Shown here piece after piece: positions 30,830 through 40,919 of a DNA stretch of 64,000 bases (its first letter is position 1; the number at the start of each line of letters is the position of its first letter). The translations under genes were made by a program, and so were the position numbers. Under the pieces are notes generated by a model. It was not told the DNA's origin, ran no database searches, and worked only from the letters and a program-made list of their open reading frames with translations. The stretch is from Progne subis subis (lineage: Eukaryota > Chordata > Aves > Passeriformes > Hirundinidae): contig JAKJHU010001325.1 of the NCBI GenBank assembly GCA_022316685.1, positions 16,980 through 80,979 of the forward strand, written 5' to 3'.

Positions 30830-31900
30830 CCAACAAAAACCCTTTTCAGTTATTTTTAATTTTTTTTAACATACTCATGTTAAAAAGTAGCTCATGGGCT
30901 ACTAACCCAAGACTGGAGAGAGGAAAGGAAACCAGTGGGGTATTATTTTAAATTGTTAGATCCTGTTAGCAAGGGATGGCCAGAATGTTTACAAGCTGTT
31001 GTAGCTACAGCACTTTTAGTGGAAAAAGTAAAAAAAAAAAAAAAATACCTTTTGGGTACCCTTGATGGTGTACACACCTCATAACGTTCAGGTGATTTCA
31101 TCAGAAAGCAGAAAAGTGGCTTTCTAATAGCCAGATTTTAAAACATGAAGCTGTCTTGATACATTCCCCAAAATTGGAGCTTAAGGTTACTCCTGCCCAG
31201 AATCCTGCTCAATTTTTATATGGGAAGCCAGCTGAGGAGCCGATTGATGACTGTGTGGAGATAATTGAATTGCGAACCAAAATAAGACCTGATCTAAGTA
31301 AAATGGAATTACCTAAAGGGGAAAAATATTTTGTTGATGGCTCGTCGAGGGTGTTGGAAAGGAAGTGAAGATCAGGGTACGCAGCTGTTGATTGGAAAAA
31401 TATGCTAGTGACAGTAAAGAGAAGAGAAGATTAAATTCCAGCTGGTCATTGGGAGTTATGTGCTTTGTACTGGGCTTTAGAACTCCTGAAAGACAAAGTG
31501 GCGACTATTTAGACTGATTCAAAATATGCTTTTGTACATACCTTTGGGAAGATTTAGAAAAAAAGGGGTTTGATCAACACCAAGGGAAAGGGTTGATTTA
31601 GTAATAATTGATACTCAAAGTGCTTGAAGCACTAAAAGGACCAAAAGAGAGAGCTGTAGTACGTGCAAAAGGCCATCAGAAGGGAACGAGCTATTCAGGA
31701 AGGGGAAATAACACAGCTGCCAAAGAATCAGCTTTTGAATTAAAAAAAAATAATAATAATTCAGCTAAATACCATACCAGGAGAGCTGCCAAAAGTTTAT
31801 AGCTCTCAGGAGAAGGAAACTATAAAAAAATCAAAGGCTAAAAAAGAACAGGAGAAAATGGGTACAGGCCTGTGCCCAAAAGAAAAAAGAAAAAAAGAAA
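30830..31900 (+). pseudogene. pol: ERV B pol connection and RNase H
   Basis: Connection-domain trace (V-A-H-G-L-L near 30887, D-P-V-S-K-G-W-P-E-C near 30962) leads to an open block at 31156-31368. That block has P-A-Q-F-L-Y-G-K-P and F-V-D-G-S-S (about 31330). RNase H continues with a T-D-S-K-Y-A relative near 31516. Frames switch several times and an A-run at 31032-31046 breaks one. It is homologous to the same region of provirus A but clearly more diverged. Confidence 0.7.
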
Positions 31901-32515
31901 AAATAAATAAACCAATTACATCAATGCACTCATTGGGGAACAAGGGCCTTGTGTGATTCTATTTATTTTTTTTTTTTTTAAGTATTATGGATGTATTGGA
32001 ATTTTTAAAACGGCCGAACAAATAACACATGGATGTCAAAAAGTTAACAAAAAGTTAATGAAACACACCCTGAGGGACTCAAAAAAATATCATACTAACC
32101 CTTTGAAAGGGTTCAAGAGCCTTGGGGAGCAAGGGCCTTGTGTGATTTTTTTTTTTTTTAAGTATTATGAGTGTATTGGAATTTTTAAAACGGCCGAACA
32201 AATAACACATGGATGTCAAAAGGTTAACAAAAAGCTAATGAAACAAACCCCGACAGGGTAAAAAAAATTTCATACTGACCCTTTGAAAGGGTTCAAGTGG
32301 ATTGTACTGAGCTTCTAAAAGGTGGCAGATGGAAGTATTTTTTAGTGTTAGTAGACCAACTAAATTACTGGATAAAAGCTTACCCAGCTACAAGGGACAC
32401 TGCAAAACTTGTAATTAAAAATATTATTAGAACAATTTTTTGTTTTGTTTTGTTTTGTTTTGTTTGGAGTTATTTGGGCCATTGATTCTATTGATGCCTT
32501 AAGTTTTAACTTTCA
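31901..32515 (+). pseudogene. pol: ERV B integrase, N-terminal part
   Basis: The integrase zinc-binding region (Y-Y-G-C-I-G-I-F and a single surviving C-Q-K motif) is present twice because of a 189-bp local duplication. It is followed by the first catalytic region D-C-T-E-L-L (about 32299) and L-V-L-V-D-Q-L-N-Y-W (about 32345). A (TGTTT)n run at 32437-32466 ends recognisable integrase; the second Asp and the Glu are not found. Nothing of env or a 3' LTR follows. Confidence 0.65.
31932..32310 (+). repeat. 189-bp tandem duplication within ERV B integrase
   Basis: The segment from CAAGGGCCTTGTGTGATT through a T-run and the zinc-domain coding to CCTTTGAAAGGGTTCAAG occurs twice (starts near 31941 and 32130). 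There are a few substitutions and different T-run lengths. Confidence 0.85.
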
Positions 32516-32860
32516 CGTTTTTCAGATTCTGTGCTGCCAAGGGGTGCAGTTCTGAGCTTCCTGTTAAGTGTTAGTCTGCTCTCTGCACAGACCAGGGACA
32601 CAAAATAAATCCTTTTCTTGCTGCAGACCTAGCACAACTGTTAACAAGTTTTCAGGCCCAAAAGCACAAACAAGGGTGGGCTGAAGAGAGAAAACAAGAA
32701 GGATGGGACCTCAAAATCTGAAGCTGTAATCGGACAATTAAACCCCAATATGCAAATGGACCACAGCTTATAAAAGTGTGAGACCTCGTGACCACTTATC
32801 CATTTTGTGACCATTTTGGGTCCACCTTGGGTGCAGCCCTGGCCAGGCTCTTGTACTTAC
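32516..32860. other. Intergenic, no recognised feature
   Basis: Sequence between the end of recognisable ERV B and the LTR-like piece. It has a retroviral-looking style (AAAACAAGAAGG, CTTATAAAAG), so it may be residual ERV sequence, but no motif is assignable. Confidence 0.35.
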
Positions 32861-33457
32861 TGTTAGGAAAATTAACCCACAAACACCAGAGGGTGACGTC
32901 CAGAAAGGAGACAGAGGAGTCCTTTTACTTTATTCCAATAAAGGGAGAGGCCATGGGGCATTTCCCCTGGGGTCTCTCAGTTTTTCAGAGGACTCAGCCT
33001 CCTTTTTATCCCAATTTCCTGGCCGCATTTCCCTCTCTCTTTCCCCATTGGCTGAGGTACTTGAGAGGTACAGACTCCCTGAAATGCCTGAGATTCCCCT
33101 TTTCATGTACAACCACCCTTAATTTTTAATTTTTATGGGATTTATGGGTTTTTCCCCATTGTTGCTTTCATCTTTCAATATTCATTTTCATTTATAAACA
33201 AACCTACAGTTTGTTTGTAAAGGCAAGTATCTTCTCTTCCATTCATCAATCAGTAGAATCCTTCCCATTGTTTCTCTTATCTCTCAGCGCTGGTTTTCAT
33301 CTACCAGCAGACCCAGGGCTTGTTTGTAAAGACAAATCTCATTCCTCTCACTCCCAAGGTGGATCCTTTAAGGCCTTTCAATAAATATCTGCTTTATTAT
33401 CTTAGCTCTGTCCAGTCTCAGTTCCAGGTCAGCCCTCTCAATTGATCACTATAAACA
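32861..33457 (-). mobile_element. Possible solo LTR, minus strand
   Basis: Read on the minus strand, the segment starts TGTTTATAGTGATC and ends TTAATTTTCCTAACA. It carries GGAATAAAG about 70 bp before the end, as expected for an LTR polyadenylation region. No target duplication was found, so the boundaries are tentative. Confidence 0.35.
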
Positions 33458-33507
33458 TCCAAACCAAGACTCTTTTGAGCTCTCCTGGAACCTCAGTGAG
33501 CTGCTCC

Positions 33508-33730
33508 CAGCCCCACAGCTCATCCCCAGGTCCCTACCTTCTCTCTCCGTGTCCTGCAGCTCCTGGGATGGGAGAAGTCCAGCTGAGCTCAGCCAGTCCT
33601 GATATTTTTGGAGGGAGCTGTTTCCTCTGCTATGTGTGAGCAGTGGGGGAGCAGCTACTGCTTTCCTGTAAATCATGTGTTTTCCTCGCAGCAGTGTGAA
33701 AGCGAAACTGCTGCTGCCTCGTTAGGGGGT
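33508..33730 (-). other. Paralogous copy of the candidate first exon
   Basis: 33508-33578 matches 8556-8625 with scattered substitutions and keeps the minus-strand GAGAAG|GTAGGG junction. The remainder up to 33730 has no detectable similarity to the other copy and no ORF of interest. Confidence 0.4.
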
Positions 33731-33751
33731 GGAAATTTTTTTTTTGGTAAC

Positions 33752-33811
33752 AGGTGGACTTGGGGATGTTGGAGGTCTTTCCCTACCTTAATGATTCTAT
33801 GATTCCATGAA
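33752..33811 (+). mobile_element. CR1 LINE 3' end
   Basis: GGACTTGGGGATGTTGGAGG followed by CCTACCTTAATGATTCTATGATTCCATG matches the characteristic CR1 3' terminal sequence. Confidence 0.8.
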
Positions 33812-33959
33812 AAGCAGCAGAGCTGCTGGGCAGAGCCTGGGGCTCCTGGCTGGAAACCACCCGCCCTGCTCTCCTTGGCCTGGATGATGGAAATCCCAGA
33901 ACTGGACCCAAATCCTGCACCGAGGCCTGTCCGTCCTCACAGGGAACAATTCCTGCCCA

Positions 33960-34130
33960 AAATCCCATCCAGCCCTGCCCTCTGGCATGGAAAACCATTC
34001 CCTGTGTCCTGTCCCTCCACCCCTTGTCCCCAGTCCCTCTCCAGCTCTCCTGGAGCCCCTTTATGCCCTGCAGGGGCTCTGAGCTCTCCCTGGATCCTTC
34101 TCCTCTCCAGGTGAGCACCCCCAGCTCTGA
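33960..34130 (-). mobile_element. CR1 LINE fragment, minus strand
   Basis: The reverse complement carries typical CR1 3'-region phrases: GGAGAGCTCAGAGCCCCTGC, GGCTCCAGGAGAGCTGGAGA and GACTGGGGACAAGG, in that family's order. Confidence 0.75.
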
Positions 34131-34660
34131 GGAGAGGAGGGATGGGTGGGAGATGCTTGTTGGTGCCATCACATCAGCTCTGTGCTCTGAACAACACCAG
34201 AGACAACCTCCAAAGCCGTCAGCCCTTGAGCTCGTGCAGGTCGGGGAGATTCCCTGGGCTGGAGCAAGGCCAGAAGATGGAAGATGGGAAACAGGGACCC
34301 CCAGCACAGCTCCTGCAGCCAGAGCCAGCCTGGCAAACCCACCGAGGGTCCATTAATAACACCCAGGGGACAATAAGGTCCAGTCCCTCAGCTCAGGGGT
34401 TGCCAACAGCAGCTCCCATCGTGTTTTCCAGCACAGGAAGAGGTCGCAGATGGTGCCTGCACCCAGGATCTGGGGTGCCAGGCCATGGGGTCAGGCTGCT
34501 CCCAAAATCTCCCTCTGCTTTTGGCATAGAAGAAACGCTGATGGTCTGGGGGAGGTTCTCCCTCAGCCCAGGACCCCTGGAGCAGGAAGGCACAGGGCAG
34601 GAGGGAAATGCCCTGGGTTTGGGGTGAGGGGGATAAAAGGAACACCAAGAACAGGGTGTT
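34131..34660. other. Intergenic, no recognised feature
   Basis: GC-moderate sequence. The 161-codon plus frame (34142-34627) overlaps other open frames on both strands and has no recognisable domain. I see no gene. Confidence 0.4.
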
Positions 34661-35085
34661 CCTGTTGGAAATGATGCAAAATTTTGTGCAACTTTAGTCA
34701 GGGGTTTTGTTCACCTTTTTGCCCTGTGGGAAAAAAAGATGAAGTTTCTTTTCAAAGAACCGTTTTAGCACTGGAGGCCTGATGAACTTAGCAGCTCAGA
34801 AAACTGGGAGTAGCACAGAAGATGCACAAAAGATAAAAACCAGCAAGGAGTGTCGATTCCACACATCACCCCTGGCATGGTCGGATACACCTGGTCCAGA
34901 AAAGACTGATAAGAGAACCAAGGAATGAGGACCAAATTAGGATCAGAGGCAAAGAAATCTGTAACCAACAGGAAACCAAATACGAGCAACAGCATAACTT
35001 GGGACCAGCCACCACTGAACCAATGAATTTCTATGGGGTTTGACTATATAAAATTTGGGGGAAATTTCTACTAAAGATCACGTGT
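34661..35085 (+). mobile_element. Truncated LTR-like segment
   Basis: It starts TGTTGGAAATGATGC and has a TATA-like ACTATATAAAAT (about 35044). It then runs into a 13-base T-run, after which an antisense element begins. The 3' part of the LTR appears lost. Confidence 0.4.
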
Positions 35086-35935
35086 GATGAAATGATTTTT
35101 TTTTTTTTACGCACAAGCCAAGTAATGCGTGGATGAAAAAATTTCTGCTGCAAACCCTGGCCAGCATCCTAGCCATAATAACGTCACGCCTTGGTTCTCT
35201 AAAAGTGTTTCTGCAGAGGTTGCTGTGACCCTTTTCAGTGCTCCTTTTCAGGAGGCCCAATCAGGGGCTCCAGATGTCCAGGCTTTCCCTGACATTCAGG
35301 TGGTTTTAGAGTCTTTTTTGCCCTCTGCAAAGCTCTGAGCCAAACGGATGAAAGAGAAGGAGTCTTCGAGCTGTGATTTTCAAGGCTGCATGTTTCATTT
35401 ATTGTTTCTTATCTTACAATTTTCTCAGTGTCCAACAGATGTTTGCTGCGGCTTGGACTTCTGACGACTCCCCCTGTCTCTGGGTTGTCCTTATCTTTTA
35501 TACTAATTGCTACGTATTTTATATTTACTATTTCTTACCAATGTCTATCACTATTACTAAAAAGGTCATCTTTACTCTGACCCAATCCTCACAAACTACT
35601 TTGTGCCACATCACTGCAGAAATGGAGTGAGGGAAGGAGAAGGAAGAAGAAGGAGACAACGCCCCGAATTCTCCATCTTGCCCCCATTCACTTCAATGCT
35701 AGAAACCCAAACCCACTGTTTTCTCACCCTGTGATATACTAAACTCCAATCTTTCACACTCTTGTGGCCTGCAATGCTTCCTGCAGTGCAAAAAGCCTCT
35801 CCCATGGACTGAGATCAAATCCAGTGTCTCTCTGAGCTCTGTGCCAGGGTCCCAGACCCCCCTTGCCCAGGTCTCTGACCCTCCAGGGCAACCAAAGGAA
35901 TGCCCTGGACTCCAACATAAAACTAAGAACGATGT
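35086..35935 (-). mobile_element. Antisense relative of LTR G with flanking internal sequence
   Basis: The reverse complement of about 35310-35930 aligns with 17700-18333 of LTR G. Shared phrases include GTGAATGGGGGCAAGATGGA, CAGAGCTTTGC and GACTCTAAAACCACCTGAA. The remainder (35100-35260) resembles 110-300 in inverted orientation, suggesting a second, older member of the same family. Confidence 0.6.
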
Positions 35936-36291
35936 TGGAGAGCTTTTGTTTTTCCTCGCGGTGTTGGTGATGTTCCCAGGTGAGCAGCCAGCAGTGGGGC
36001 AGGGCACACCCTCCCCTTGCACACTCACACACACGTGAAAGCACACACAGACACTGAGGCGCACATCACATGCTCAAAAATGGGAGAGGCCCTTTTCACA
36101 GTGTCCCGTTGCCAGCAAAACTGCAGGAGAAACAAAAAACTCCCCCCAGCAACACCTTTTTAGAGTTAGGGGATCAAGGCATAACTTCGTTCTGGCCAGG
36201 ATGTGCAACAGAAATCTCGTCAGCCACACGTTGCCCGGCTTCTGCAGAGAAGTTGCTTCTCTCCTAATCCAATCTCACAGCAGAAAAAAGA

Positions 36292-36709
36292 ATAAATTAT
36301 TCCAGAAGGCACTCAAACCGCTGCACTAATTTTGGGTAATAGAAATTGGTGAACTGGAAACTGCTACACAGGTTGATGTTTCTGCCCGGTTACGAACTGA
36401 AATTCTCACAGAAGCACAGCTGCAGCCACGGATAAGAAAGCAATAAATGTAAGAGAAAGTTGAGGAGGAAGGCAAAAGTTGCAAATTGCAAAAAGGGCGG
36501 GCATTAAAAGCGGGAGCGTCCTCAGCTGTGGAGTGCTCCTGTTCTAAGGAGGCAGGAATTGATGTTACCCTCCTTTAGTATTAACTCCTCCCTTGATCCA
36601 AACCCTAAACTCCACCCCTGCAATGCCCTATAAAAACCCCACAACTCTGCCTTTGCCTGATCTTTCGTCTGCGTCCCCCTGGGTAATAAATGGATTCTCG
36701 AGCTTAACA
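36292..36709 (+). mobile_element. LTR-like segment F, copy 2
   Basis: Equivalent of 331-749, with AATAAA near 36685 and an end at CTTAACA. One C fewer in the C-run before GGGTAATAAA. Confidence 0.4.
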
Positions 36710-36726
36710 AAACGGAGATCCACCTC

Positions 36727-37260
36727 TGTTGGGAAGGATGAAGCCAGGAAGCCCAATAAATATGATTGCTTGGATTCTGAGAATGTAAGACCTGTAACTG
36801 AGATAGAATTGAAAGTAAGTTTTGATGTTTAAAATGTCCTAGCTACTAGACGCCTGAGAAAACAACCCCCAATGTATGATTCATCCCACACATGTAACTC
36901 TCCCTGAAGTAGCAAGTGTCTGTAGCCCCATTGGCACAAGCCTGCTACAGCCCACCTCGAGACCCCTTATCAGAGGGCTGCGAGAGTGGGCCGCGCTCTT
37001 TCTGCTTCTCTCTTGTCTCTGTGTGCTCTCCTCCTTTGCTCTTCTCTCTTGCATCTTGCTCTTGGAATTTCTTTATCACTCACTGCCCCCATCTTCCAAG
37101 GCCATGCTGCATCTGCGCCTGGCAGCTCAGGGCAAAGCCTGACTCTCTACACAATAAACCTCTTCTGCAACAACCCAACTTCAGAGATCTCTCGTCCAGA
37201 TCCATACACACCGTCCTGGAGTCCTCAGCAGCTAGGAGGGAAGAAGGTATTTTTTCTACA
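36727..37260 (+). repeat. ERV E 5' LTR, copy 2
   Basis: Equivalent of 767-1301, one base shorter because of an A lost near 36814. Confidence 0.75.
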
Positions 37261-37453
37261 CACCTCATCTGTTCTCCTGCTGGCACCAGTAGTGTGACCT
37301 CCCTGGACACGATGAACTCTGTAACTGCACGTTGCTACACTCAGCTAAAACCCAGGAGTTCCCTGATCCCTCTCCTGACAATTGCAGAGGACTTGTGAAG
37401 GGGACCAGAAGCTTCCTCCTCAGCAGAGCCTCTGGTCACAGCCACACTGGGAA

Positions 37454-37679
37454 GTTAAAAACTAGAATTTTTTGGTAGACACAGGAGCTGTTATTCAGTA
37501 TTAAATAAGCATGCAAGGGAAGGTAAATGATGACTCTGTCACACTTGTCAGTGCCAGTGGTGTCACTGGGACTCACTCCCCTTTTTTCAAGCGAATGAAA
37601 TTCAAACTGGGAAAATTATGGGTAGTCCACGTCTGCCTAACTCTCCAAAAACCATTATTAGGAGGCAAGTCACTGTAAA
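37454..37679 (+). pseudogene. pro: ERV E protease fragment, copy 2
   Basis: DTGA motif at 37478-37489, with the same flanking stops as copy 1. Confidence 0.65.
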
Positions 37680-38529
37680 AATTGGGTGCAGAGATTAAAT
37701 TTCATGCAAGGGACATTCAAATTAAAATACTTAAAAGCAATCGATAAAACAGCGAAGTTAACCCATACACACTCAACAGTGCTAAAAGAAAATAGTGAGT
37801 GTTTCACTGTGATAGATTCAAAGGACGCTTTTCTCTGCACACCTTTAGGCTGTGACTGCCAGGAATTATTCACATTGAAGTGAGAAAATCCACAGATGGG
37901 ATTGCACCGCCACAAGGATTCAATAAATTGCCCTACAGTTTTTGGGAATCAACTGACAAAGGAATCAGAAGAGCAGAAGTCCTTTAATCCACAAGGGCCT
38001 CCATTACAATATGTTGATGAAGTCCTGCTGGGCAAAACTAAAGAACAGGATCGAGACCTGTTGAACCGTGGAACTTTTTAAGATTAAATTATTACAAGCT
38101 GTTGAGGGAGAAGACCCAAGCGATGAAAATGACTGTGACCTTCCTGGGTTTTGAAATTCTCTGAGGCCAAAGGAAAGTAAGCATGTGGCATGAACTGCAA
38201 GGGAATTGTGTGCCTTTCTCGGAATACTCAGGGAGTGGGTCAGTAACTGATTTTTGCTCCAACCTTTGTATGAGCTTGTAAAACCGCCCATAAAGATTTT
38301 ATTATACGGTAATTATACTCGGGCTGCTTTCAAAGACTTTAAGAAAACACTGATGGGAGCTCCATCACTGGGTTCGCCAGACCCCACATGACCTTTTGAA
38401 TTATTCCCTTTATGCCAAGGATGGCCCAGCTGCTTGTGAGCAGTCACGGCCATGGTGCTATTGATTCAGGAAGTTCCCAAATTGACCCTGGGTCAAAGCA
38501 GGACGATCTCTGTACCATAGATGGTCCCA
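37680..38529 (+). pseudogene. pol: ERV E reverse transcriptase fragments, copy 2
   Basis: The same motif A trace and Y-V-D-E (38010-38021) as copy 1; no coding difference was seen. Confidence 0.65.
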
Positions 38530-38541
38530 CAGATGGGCTTG

Positions 38542-39204
38542 TGTCCTAGGGTAACTCTATGATGTTTGTATCCCCAATCCTCTGCTCTGTTTGTGCTGTG
38601 TATTGAGTTCTGTGCCCTTAAGACTGGCTCTAAGAGCAAGGAGAAGTGCGGAGTTTGTTTTGAGAAAACTGCCTGACTCCTCCACATTCTTCTCTGGACG
38701 GGGTGTTGGGCAGAGGCTTGGAGACACTGCAGGACAGAGATCTTTTTGGTTTTAGTTTCAGGTAGCTAGGGCAGAGAAGTTCCCTGGACTGGTTTTTTTT
38801 GGTTTTTTTTTTCCTTTTTCTTGGAACTGTTTAAATCTGCCCTGGACAGAAAACCCAGGGGAGCACTGGGGGCTGCACCTGCGGCCCACCGGGGCCTGGA
38901 GCTCGGCATTTTCCAGCAGCGCCGGAGGGACTGGGACTGATGAGAGACAGAGAGAGAGCCGAGCTCCACCCACGGCAAGGACTTTCTCAATTTGCCATCT
39001 CACTCCAGAACAAGGGGTTTTATTGTTTCAGATTATTCATTCTTTATACTTGTACACACTTCGTTTGTTAAGTAAATAGTTTTTTCCACTTTTCTCCAAA
39101 GAAGTTTTTTACCAGACCGGTTGGAGGGAGGGGCCACTTGGGTTTGCTTCCCGGAGGGATCCTATTCAGGGGTTTTCTCCCAAATTTGTCCCTAAACCAG
39201 GACA
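38542..39204 (+). mobile_element. Solo LTR H, copy 2
   Basis: Same ends and same GCTTG duplication as 2583-3245, so this insertion predates the 36-kb duplication. Confidence 0.8.
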
Positions 39205-39318
39205 GCTTGGAACGGAAAGGGGGACCACTGCCTGCCTATCAAGTGGTATCTTGGACCCTCAAACCCTCCTCTGGTGTTAATCCTGCTGTGTTTCCATCAG
39301 CTACCAAAGGAGAAAGTA

Positions 39319-39609
39319 CTCCAGGACATGATTCGCAGCAATCAATCAAAGAAGTTTATTCCAGCTGGCTGGATTTAAAGGACGGCCTGTTACAGAACTC
39401 ACACTGGGAACTGTACACCGATGGAAGTAGCTTTGTTTCCAGTGGAAAACACGTCTGGATACTCGGTGGTGACCCTGAGTGAGATAACTGAATCCAAGGC
39501 TCCAGCGTTAGATGCTTCAGTGCAGAAGGATGAACTGATTGCTCTAATGTGGGTATTGGAACTGAGTGAAAGAAAGTGAACACCTGCACAGATTCTTTTG
39601 ATGTAGTGC
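39319..39609 (+). pseudogene. pol: ERV E RNase H fragment, copy 2
   Basis: T-D-G-S-S at 39417-39431; same as copy 1. Confidence 0.65.
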
Positions 39610-39611
39610 AT

Positions 39612-40207
39612 TGTTGGGGAGGATGAAGCCAGAAAGCCCTATAAATATGATTGCTTAGATTCTGAGAATGTGAAACCTGTAAGTGAGACAGAATTGAAAG
39701 CAAGTTTTGATGTTTGAGATGTCCTAGCTATTGAATGTCTGGGAAAACAGTTATGTGGCCAGCTGAAGGTCACCTGCAGCTAGACCCAGAGGTCAAATGG
39801 AATGTTCTGTCTCACCCCCAATGTATGGTTCATCCCACACCTGTAACCCTCCCCTGAAGTATCAGCTATCTGTAACCCCATTGGCCCAAGTCCTGTCCCA
39901 GCCCACCTTGAAGCCCCCTGATAAGGGGTCCCAAGGGGGCTGGACGCTCTCTTTGCTCTTTGCTCTTTCCCCTTTCCCCTCTCTCTCTTTGCCTGGCACC
40001 CTTCCCCGAGGACTTTCCTCTCTCCCACTCCCTACCTCTCCCTTCCCCGACCTCCCTAGGCCTTGCCACGAGCTGCACGTGGCAGCTCAGAGCAAGGCCT
40101 CATATCCGTTACAATAAACCTCATCTTCTAAAACCCAACTTCAGAGATCTCTCTTCTACATTCATCCACACCGTCCTGGAGTCCACAGCAGTGAAGCAAT
40201 TTCTACA
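39612..40207 (+). repeat. ERV E 3' LTR, copy 2
   Basis: Equivalent of 3653-4248. It differs at a few bases near 39880-39895 (TTGGCCCAAG here, TTTGCCCACG in copy 1). Confidence 0.75.
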
Positions 40208-40575
40208 GTAACGCAACTCTCTCCCCCTCCCACTTCATACCTGATTGAGTGGTGGCTTGTCCCTGCCTTTGGGCCCTGGCCCTGGGGAAAAAGCCCTGAC
40301 ATGGGCAGGGCCTCGCTCTCTCTGGCACCGGTGAGCCATGGAAAGATCTCCAGCCAGGCAGGGCAGGACTCGAGAATAAAAGCTGTTATATCCCACCCGG
40401 TGATAGAGAGCAGACGCTTTCCTTTTGCCATCGGCAGTTGTCTAATCTCATTTAAAAAAAAAAAAAAAAAAAAATACCACCGGTGGCCCAGGATTCTGTG
40501 TGACCTTGGGGGCCAGGGGCTGCTCTTCCCCCCAGCAGGGGTGATCAACACAGGGGCCATGCAGCACAGTGCGTC

Positions 40576-40919
40576 TGACCTGAGATCCTGCTGCCCTGTG
40601 GCTTTTTCCTTTTTGACCTGAGATCCTGCTGCCCTATGGTTTTTCCTTTTTGACCTGAGATCCTGCTGCTCTATGGCTTTTTCCTTTTTGACCTGAGATC
40701 TTGCTGCCCTATGGCTTTTTCCTTTTTGACCTGAGATCCTGCTGCCCTATGACTTTTTCCTTTTTGACCTGAGATCCTGCTTCCCTATGACTTTTTCCTT
40801 TTTGACCTGAGATCCTGCTGCCCTATGGCTTTTTCCTTTTTGACCCGAGACCCTGCTGCCCTATGGCTTTTTCCTTTTTAACCTGAGATCCTGCTGCCCT
40901 ATGGCTTTTTCCTTTTTTT
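40576..40919 (+). repeat. 39-bp minisatellite, copy 2, 9 units
   Basis: Three units more than copy 1; the extra units carry the variants TATGACTTT and GCTTCCC. Confidence 0.9.

Larger units (their letters stand above)
9142..32515 (+). mobile_element. ERV B, old gammaretrovirus-like provirus hosting four nested insertions
   Basis: The dispersed parts of one provirus lie in order: a split 5' LTR (9142-9238 plus 15519-15928), primer site (15932-15949), splice donor, gag with an M-G-Q start (16431), major homology region, NC knuckle, UAG stop followed by Gly-Gly-Gln, protease, RT thumb, RNase H and integrase. Four insertions interrupt it: C, G, A and D. The RT fingers and palm are deleted, and integrase ends in a TGTTT repeat near 32,437-32,466. 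No env or 3' LTR was found. Gag-UAG-pro layout and gag motifs place it near gammaretroviruses (class I). Confidence 0.8.
1..35961 (+). repeat. 36-kb tandem duplication, copy 1
   Basis: Every landmark in this span recurs downstream in the same order and orientation. Examples are the E LTRs, the AGATAT array, provirus C, and provirus A with its CAAG target duplication. The offset is 35,961 at the left edge, 35,959 over 0.9-4.5 kb, 36,010 over 6.5-9.9 kb, about 36,015 over 10-17 kb and about 36,011 at 20 kb; the steps come from repeat-length and homopolymer differences. Because the array is periodic, the breakpoint phase cannot be fixed from this window, and the unit may begin before base 1. A true tandem duplication and a false (haplotypic) assembly duplication both fit. 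Confidence 0.95.
36727..40207 (+). mobile_element. ERV E, copy 2
   Basis: Equivalent of 767-4248. Internal sequence appears identical to copy 1 over about 2.9 kb; differences are confined to the edges. Confidence 0.75.

Noticed and set aside
32861..33457. Firm call of a solo LTR with target duplication
   Set aside because: The ends look LTR-like, but the flanks (CTTAC and TCCAA) do not match, so only a tentative feature is given.
34142..34627. 161-codon plus frame
   Set aside because: Next to CR1 debris, overlapping other chance frames on both strands, and without any recognisable motif.
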